Shown one piece after another: positions 15,064-19,177 of a stretch of DNA of 19,177 bases (position 1 is the stretch's first letter; every line of letters begins with the position of its first letter). The notes under the pieces are model-generated. The model made no database searches, had not been told where the DNA came from, and saw nothing but the letters and a program-made list of their open reading frames with translations. Position numbers and translations under genes: made by a program. Source of the DNA: Actinomycetota bacterium (lineage in GTDB: Bacteria > Actinomycetota > Actinomycetes > S36-B12); NCBI GenBank assembly GCA_016870425.1, contig VGBQ01000025.1, forward strand, positions 1 to 19,177, given 5' to 3'.

Positions 15064-16083
15064 ATGATGCGGATCGTCGTTGTGGGCGCCGGGCGCATGG
15101 GCGTCATCCGGGCCGAAGACCTCGCCGCCGACGGCCGGGTCGACGAGATTGTCATCACCAACCGCAATCCCGAGCGGGCCGCGGATCTGGCTGAGCGCGT
15201 GGGCGGCACGACTACTCCCTGGGGCGAGTGGCCCGACGCCGACGCCTACGCCGTGACCACGGCCACCGACACCCATGCCGCTCTGCTCGAGCAGCTCGTG
15301 CCGCGCGGCAAGCCGCTTCTGATTGAGAAGCCGCTCGCGATGACGCTCGAGGAGACGGACGCGCTGATCGCGCTGTCCGGAGACACCACGATGCAGGTTG
15401 GCTTCCAGCGCCGCTTCGATGCGGGCCTGCGTCGTATCAGGGAGGCGATCAAGTCAGGTCGGCTTGGCACCCTCTACTCGCTCACCCTCACCGCGCATGA
15501 CATCGCTCCGGGCTCACCGGAATTCATCGCGGGCAGCGGAGGCACCTTCCGCGACATGCTCGTGCACGACCTCGACCAGGCGCGCTGGCTGGGCGGATCC
15601 GATATCGCAACCGTCTACGCGACCGGCACGGTGCGCCACCATCCCGACTACGCCGCTGCGGACGACTACGACGTCGTGGCCGCCCATCTGACCCTGCAAA
15701 GTGGCGTGCCCGTGCTCATCAGCGGCACTCGGCACGACCCGGTGGGGCACGACATCCGCGCCGAAGCCTTTGGCTCGCTCGATTCCATCGCAGCAGGTCT
15801 CAATCCCCGTACGCCGCTCCATGCCGCGGACGATGGCGAGGGCGAGCGGCTCCTGGGCGCCTACCTGTCCGACGGTGCGCACCATGCCGATACCTACCGC
15901 GGATTCATGGACCGATTCCGCGCGGCCTTCACCGCGGAGACGTCGGCCTTCGTCGACGTCGTGCGCGGAGAGCGAGCCAACCCGTGCACGCCTTCCGACG
16001 CACGCGCCGCATTGGCGGCGGCCATTGCATGCGACGTGTCCGCACATGAGGGGCGTGTCGTGGAGATGGCCGAGATCGGCTGA
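15064..16083 (+). CDS. Gfo/Idh/MocA family oxidoreductase, probable inositol dehydrogenase
   Basis: 339 aa from ATG 15064 (a second ATG follows at 15067), with AGGAAGGGACGG just upstream as ribosome site. VVVGAGRMGVIRAEDL (Rossmann), IEKPLAMTLEE (EKP), FQRRFDAGLRRIREAI and FRDMLVHDLDQARWL with the D-x-x-x-H pair are all present, so it is probably active. These features are close to IolG-type inositol 2-dehydrogenases; scyllo-inositol or another isomer is possible. It is divergent from iolE and is followed after one base by the LacI-family regulator gene, presumably on one transcript. Confidence 0.86.
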   Translation: MMRIVVVGAGRMGVIRAEDLAADGRVDEIVITNRNPERAADLAERVGGTTTPWGEWPDADAYAVTTATDTHAALLEQLVPRGKPLLIEKPLAMTLEETDALIALSGDTTMQVGFQRRFDAGLRRIREAIKSGRLGTLYSLTLTAHDIAPGSPEFIAGSGGTFRDMLVHDLDQARWLGGSDIATVYATGTVRHHPDYAAADDYDVVAAHLTLQSGVPVLISGTRHDPVGHDIRAEAFGSLDSIAAGLNPRTPLHAADDGEGERLLGAYLSDGAHHADTYRGFMDRFRAAFTAETSAFVDVVRGERANPCTPSDARAALAAAIACDVSAHEGRVVEMAEIG

Positions 16084-16084
16084 T

Positions 16085-17176
16085 GTGGTGACGACCTCTG
16101 AGACACCGACCGGGCTGTCGCCCACGTCTCCGTCCGGCCTGCAGACTCGGCGTCCGACGCTGCATGACGTTGCTGCGCGCGCCGGTGTCTCCAAGTCGCT
16201 CGTCTCACTTGCACTGCAGGGCTCGCCCAAGGTTGCGCCCGCAAGCCGTGAGGCAATCCTCGCGGCGGCCGATGAACTTGGCTACCGCCCCAACCGCACG
16301 GCCAGCAGCCTCGTGCGCCAGCGCACGCACACCATCGGCGTACACATCCTCGATCTGCACAACCCGGTCTTCGCCGAGATCCTCGACGGTGTCCAAGAGG
16401 CCGTCCGACGCAACGGCTACTCCACGCTCCTCGTCACCGGCAACGCCGACCCCGCGACGGAGCGCACCGAGATCACCCGGCTGCTCGAGTCACGCGTCGA
16501 AGGACTCGTCCTCATTGCTCACCGCCTCTCAGATGAGGCTCTGTCGGCGATCGCCCGCGAGGTGCCGACCGTAGTCGTGACCTGGCGTACTGACGGGATC
16601 GCGGGGCTCGACTCGGTGGCCGGCGACGATGTCGCCGGAGCTCGACTGGCGGTAGACCATCTCGTCACGCTTGGGCACTCGCGCATTGCACACGTCTCGG
16701 GTGGTGACAACCGCATCGCGCTGCAGAGGCGCGCCGGCTATGAGCGGGCGATGGCTGACCATGCGCTGGCGCCGCTGGTCGTAGACGGCGCATTCACTGA
16801 GCAGGGTGGGTACGTCGGCGCCGAGACCGCGGTTGGCGCGGGCGCGACGGCGCTCGTCGTGGCCAACGACCTCGCGGCCATCGGTGCACTCGCGGCGCTG
16901 CGCGCCCGAGGCCTACGCGTGCCGGACGACGTGTCTGTCGTCGGCTACGACGGCATGCGGTTGCTCGACTCCCTGGACCTCACGACCGTGGCGCAGCCGC
17001 TGGCGGAGATGGGGCGCGTGGCTGCCGACCTGCTCATCAAGCGCATCGACGTTCCCGACACCCCGTCAACCCACCGCCGCGTCGAGACGCGGCTCGTCGC
17101 GCGCGGGAGCTCCGGAATGGCCCCTACCCACGCTCGGGGACGACAAGCGGCGGAGCCTTGGAGCAGCTCGACATGA
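16085..17176 (+). CDS. LacI-family transcriptional regulator, likely of the inositol locus
   Basis: About 363 aa. The HTH reads TLHDVAARAGVSKSLVSLAL (residues 25-44), followed by the hinge region YRPNRTASSLVRQ and a periplasmic-binding-like ligand domain: TIGVHILDLHNPVFAEILDGV, DDVAGARLAVDHLVTLGHSRIAHVSG, ALVVANDLAAIGAL, DVSVVGYDG. The ligand is probably an inositol or inosose, by context. The start is GTG 16085 or 16088, one to four bases after the upstream stop, so translation is likely coupled. The last 16 or so residues (after RGSSGMAP) go beyond the usual family end. It probably binds the TTGGAACGTTCCAA palindrome upstream of iolE. Confidence 0.9.
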   Translation: MVTTSETPTGLSPTSPSGLQTRRPTLHDVAARAGVSKSLVSLALQGSPKVAPASREAILAAADELGYRPNRTASSLVRQRTHTIGVHILDLHNPVFAEILDGVQEAVRRNGYSTLLVTGNADPATERTEITRLLESRVEGLVLIAHRLSDEALSAIAREVPTVVVTWRTDGIAGLDSVAGDDVAGARLAVDHLVTLGHSRIAHVSGGDNRIALQRRAGYERAMADHALAPLVVDGAFTEQGGYVGAETAVGAGATALVVANDLAAIGALAALRARGLRVPDDVSVVGYDGMRLLDSLDLTTVAQPLAEMGRVAADLLIKRIDVPDTPSTHRRVETRLVARGSSGMAPTHARGRQAAEPWSSST

Positions 17177-17339
17177 CTCCGGAGTCGACTCCTTGGCGAA
17201 GGGCAGCCGCTCGTAGGTCTTGTCGCCCTTGGCGGACTGCGATGTCACCGGCGTCGGCGCTGGACGTCGAACGCTAGGTCTCGCGATCGAGCGGGCGCCA
17301 GGGTGCTGGCACGGTCCTCCGCCGTGTCGGCTCGACCGA

Positions 17340-17366
17340 GTTAGCCCCGCCGGCCACGGGACTAAC
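17340..17366 (-). terminator. Terminator hairpin overlapping the ThrE-like stop codon
   Basis: Read on the minus strand, GTTAGTCCCG pairs with CGGGGCTAAC around a 7-base loop; one pair is a G-U wobble in RNA. The stem begins inside the TAG stop codon. No T-run follows. It also lies downstream of the convergent LacI gene, though it pairs less well on that strand (C/A mismatch). Confidence 0.55.
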
Positions 17367-18801
17367 CGCCGATTCCCGGCACCTTCACGCTGGGCAACTC
17401 GGGCAGATCGGGGAGTTTGCGCACGAGCCGACCGGCGAGCGAGGCAATCTGCATGCCGATCGTGATGGCGATGATCGATGCGCCGAAGATGAGGATGATC
17501 GAGGCATTGCTGTCGAGATTGAGATCGTCGAACGACGGCAGCGAGCTCGTCAGCGCAGGGGAGGCCACGCTGGTGGCCTGGGCAGTCGGATCGTCGGTCG
17601 TGCCGGTCACGGCCTCGGTCAGCGCGACCAGTCCGAGTGACCCCGGCACGAGCAGCCAGAAGACGGGCGCGAAGAGCACGAAGGCCGGCGTACCTCGCCG
17701 ACTGCGGTCCTGGATGACGATCGCGATGAAGAGCGCCACCGCAGCCGCCACGCCCGCGGCCACCACGGAGTCGAGCAACCATGACACGCCCTGCTGCACG
17801 CTGAAGGCGATGAGCAGCAAGATCACCACGGACGTGAGCGCCCCGCGCGGCTCGTTGAAGGCCAGGGCCTGGCCGATCGCATAAACGGCGGCTCCCAGCC
17901 ATGCCACCCACAGGGGGAGCCGCTGGTCGGTGAGATCGCCCAGGTCGTACGGCGACACGCTCGCCAGGAGTGCTCCGACGAGCACCCCGAAGGTGAGCAC
18001 GAGGATCTGCACGAGCGAGGCGATCAGGCGCGAGGCGCCGGAGACGACGTGGCCGCTGGCCAGCTCTTGCGTCGCGCGCGTGAGCGCGGCACCGGGGATG
18101 AGCGTGATGAGAGGCGCGGCCACGACACGGATGGGTTGAACGTCCTGGTCGATGAGGGAGCCGAAGCCGAAGACGGCGAAGGCGCACAGCATCGCGGCGA
18201 GAGGCGGCACGAGCGGTGCGACGTTGGGCCGACTGCGCGTGAAGGTGACCATGATCCCCACGAGCAGTCCGAGCACCGCGGCCATGCCCACGCCCCACAG
18301 ACTGACGCGGAAGACCAGGGCGAAGCCTGTGGACGCTACGCCGTAGCCGAGGATCGACGCCCAGAGGGGGAAGCGAGGCCGCTTATTCGGGAGGTCGTCG
18401 AGTTCGCGCGTGCCGGTGCGCAGGTCGATCTCATGGTGCCGCGCGCGCGTGGCGATGTCGTGCACCTCCGCCGCCTGGTCGAGGCGAAGGGTGTCGTTGC
18501 CCTCGGGGATGATCCGGGCACGCCCGACGAGCGGGTCGTCGACCAGCACGGCATTGGGGAGTACGAAGATGCCGAGGTCAGGGCGACCGTAGGCGCGCGC
18601 GACGGCATCGAGTGAGCTCGTGACGTCATCGACGGGATAGCCCGCAGCGAGCTGCGCCTTGCCGAGGGCGAGGATGAACTCCTCGAGGTCCACGGACTGG
18701 CGTCGGGCCTCTTCGTCGGGACCCTCGTGCTCGGCACGGCCGACCTGGTCGGGACCCGCGGCGCCGTGGGGGTCATCGCCTGGATCGGCCCGGTCGGTCA
18801 C
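17362..18801 (-). CDS. ThrE-like threonine/serine exporter family membrane protein
   Basis: About 479 aa if started at GTG 18801. A soluble N-terminal part contains FILALGKAQLAAGYPVDDVTSSLDAVARAYG, GIFVLPNAVLVDD and ATRARHHEIDLRTGTRELDDL, typical of the ThrE N-terminal domain (DUF1212). About ten hydrophobic segments follow, from WASILGYGVASTGFALVF to SIILIFGASIIAITIGMQIA, and a short Pro-rich tail. Family members export Thr/Ser or are uncharacterised. The start is uncertain: GTG 18801 leaves a disordered acidic leader of about 36 residues, GTG 18693 starts right at the domain; neither has a good ribosome site. It diverges from the acyltransferase gene. Confidence 0.82.
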   Translation of the reverse strand: MTDRADPGDDPHGAAGPDQVGRAEHEGPDEEARRQSVDLEEFILALGKAQLAAGYPVDDVTSSLDAVARAYGRPDLGIFVLPNAVLVDDPLVGRARIIPEGNDTLRLDQAAEVHDIATRARHHEIDLRTGTRELDDLPNKRPRFPLWASILGYGVASTGFALVFRVSLWGVGMAAVLGLLVGIMVTFTRSRPNVAPLVPPLAAMLCAFAVFGFGSLIDQDVQPIRVVAAPLITLIPGAALTRATQELASGHVVSGASRLIASLVQILVLTFGVLVGALLASVSPYDLGDLTDQRLPLWVAWLGAAVYAIGQALAFNEPRGALTSVVILLLIAFSVQQGVSWLLDSVVAAGVAAAVALFIAIVIQDRSRRGTPAFVLFAPVFWLLVPGSLGLVALTEAVTGTTDDPTAQATSVASPALTSSLPSFDDLNLDSNASIILIFGASIIAITIGMQIASLAGRLVRKLPDLPELPSVKVPGIGG

Positions 18802-18821
18802 GGGGACAGCCTGCCAGGAGG

Positions 18822-18827
18822 TAGCGT
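18822..18827 (+). promoter_or_regulatory. Putative leaderless -10 box for the acyltransferase gene
   Basis: TAGCGT fits TANNNT and is followed by exactly 7 bases before the GTG at 18835, the same layout as the promoter at 4605-4610. AGGAGG (18816-18821) is directly upstream, 13 bases from the start, which is too far for an ideal ribosome site. Confidence 0.35.
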
Positions 18828-18834
18828 CACGGGC

Positions 18835-19177
18835 GTGCCCGAAGCGCCGTTCCGCCACGATCCGACGTACCGGCCCATCATCGGTGTCGCCAGGGGGGTC
18901 TTCGGCGGCCTGGGCATCCGCTTCGACATCGTCGGAGAGGAGAACATCCCCCTCGAGGGCGGCGCGCTCCTGTCGATGAACCACACGAGCTTCCTGGACT
19001 TCGCGCTCGGCGGCATGCCAGCGCATCTGCGCGGCAAGCGGCTCGTGCGCTACATGGCCAAGGACGCGGTGTTCTCGCACTGGCTGGGCGGTCCGCTCAT
19101 GCGCGGCATGCGCCACATCCCCGTCGACCGCGAGCACGGAAGCCAGTCGTTCCGCGATGCGGTCACCTATCTCAAGG
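18835..19177 (+). CDS. PlsC-type 1-acylglycerol-3-phosphate acyltransferase, N-terminal part (3' end outside window)
   Basis: 114 codons are visible from GTG 18835. The acyltransferase motif I reads NHTSFLDFALGG (N-H-x4-D), followed by VRYMAKDAVFSHWLGGPLMRGMRHIPVDREHGSQSFRDAV, which covers the motif II and III regions of the family. It would acylate lysophosphatidate or a related acceptor at the membrane. The frame is open to the window edge. It diverges from the ThrE-like gene. Confidence 0.88.
   Translation, partial: MPEAPFRHDPTYRPIIGVARGVFGGLGIRFDIVGEENIPLEGGALLSMNHTSFLDFALGGMPAHLRGKRLVRYMAKDAVFSHWLGGPLMRGMRHIPVDREHGSQSFRDAVTYLK

Noticed and set aside
18802..19137. Upstream extension of the ThrE-like frame to ATG 19137
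   Set aside because: It is antisense to the acyltransferase motifs and unlike any ThrE N-terminus.
1..19177. CRISPR array, tRNA/rRNA genes, insertion sequence or phage genes
   Set aside because: No regularly spaced repeats, cloverleaf-like segments, transposase or phage protein motifs were seen by eye on either strand.

Overview
The window is high-GC, densely packed bacterial DNA with GTG starts, 4-bp ATGA/GTGA gene overlaps and probable leaderless promoters. Together with the protein families present, this points to an actinobacterium. I cannot place it below phylum with confidence. No mobile element, RNA gene or CRISPR array was seen.

Layout. (1) 1-2896: a LuxR-type response regulator (minus strand, running off the left edge) diverges from an unusual membrane histidine kinase that contains two membrane-plus-transmitter halves. 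(2) 2909-5885: a GMC-type FAD oxidoreductase, a small antibiotic-biosynthesis-monooxygenase-fold protein and a convergent alpha/beta hydrolase. (3) 5884-17176: a myo-inositol catabolic locus. On the plus strand a phytanoyl-CoA-dioxygenase-family (Fe/2-oxoglutarate) enzyme is translationally coupled to an inositol 2-dehydrogenase (IolG-type). Convergent to it is a minus-strand operon, in transcription order iolE, iolC, a class I aldolase, iolB, a second Gfo/Idh/MocA oxidoreductase, then iolD; the genes abut or overlap by 0 to 4 bp. Divergent from iolE is a third Gfo/Idh/MocA oxidoreductase followed at once by a LacI-family regulator. (4) 17362-19177: a ThrE-like exporter (minus) diverging from a PlsC-type acyltransferase that runs off the right edge.

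How the genes work together. The classical order is IolG (inositol to 2-keto-inositol), IolE (dehydration), IolD (ring hydrolysis), IolB (isomerisation to 5-dehydro-2-deoxygluconate), IolC (phosphorylation) and an aldolase (cleavage to DHAP and malonic semialdehyde). All six steps have a candidate here. The final semialdehyde dehydrogenase (IolA) and an inositol transporter are not in the window. The extra Gfo/Idh enzymes and the dioxygenase could feed other inositol isomers or substituted cyclitols into the pathway. The iolE/oxidoreductase divergent region carries a perfect 14-bp LacI-type palindrome just downstream of a plausible iolE promoter, so the LacI protein encoded nearby probably controls the locus.

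Most unusual points: the tandem histidine kinase with a degenerate second half; the dioxygenase-IolG coupling; several long imperfect intergenic hairpins, one of which (14976-15030) lies between divergent genes and so is not simply a terminator; and divergent hydrolase/dioxygenase starts that share one CATG. All functional calls rest on reading motifs by eye; no database search was possible.
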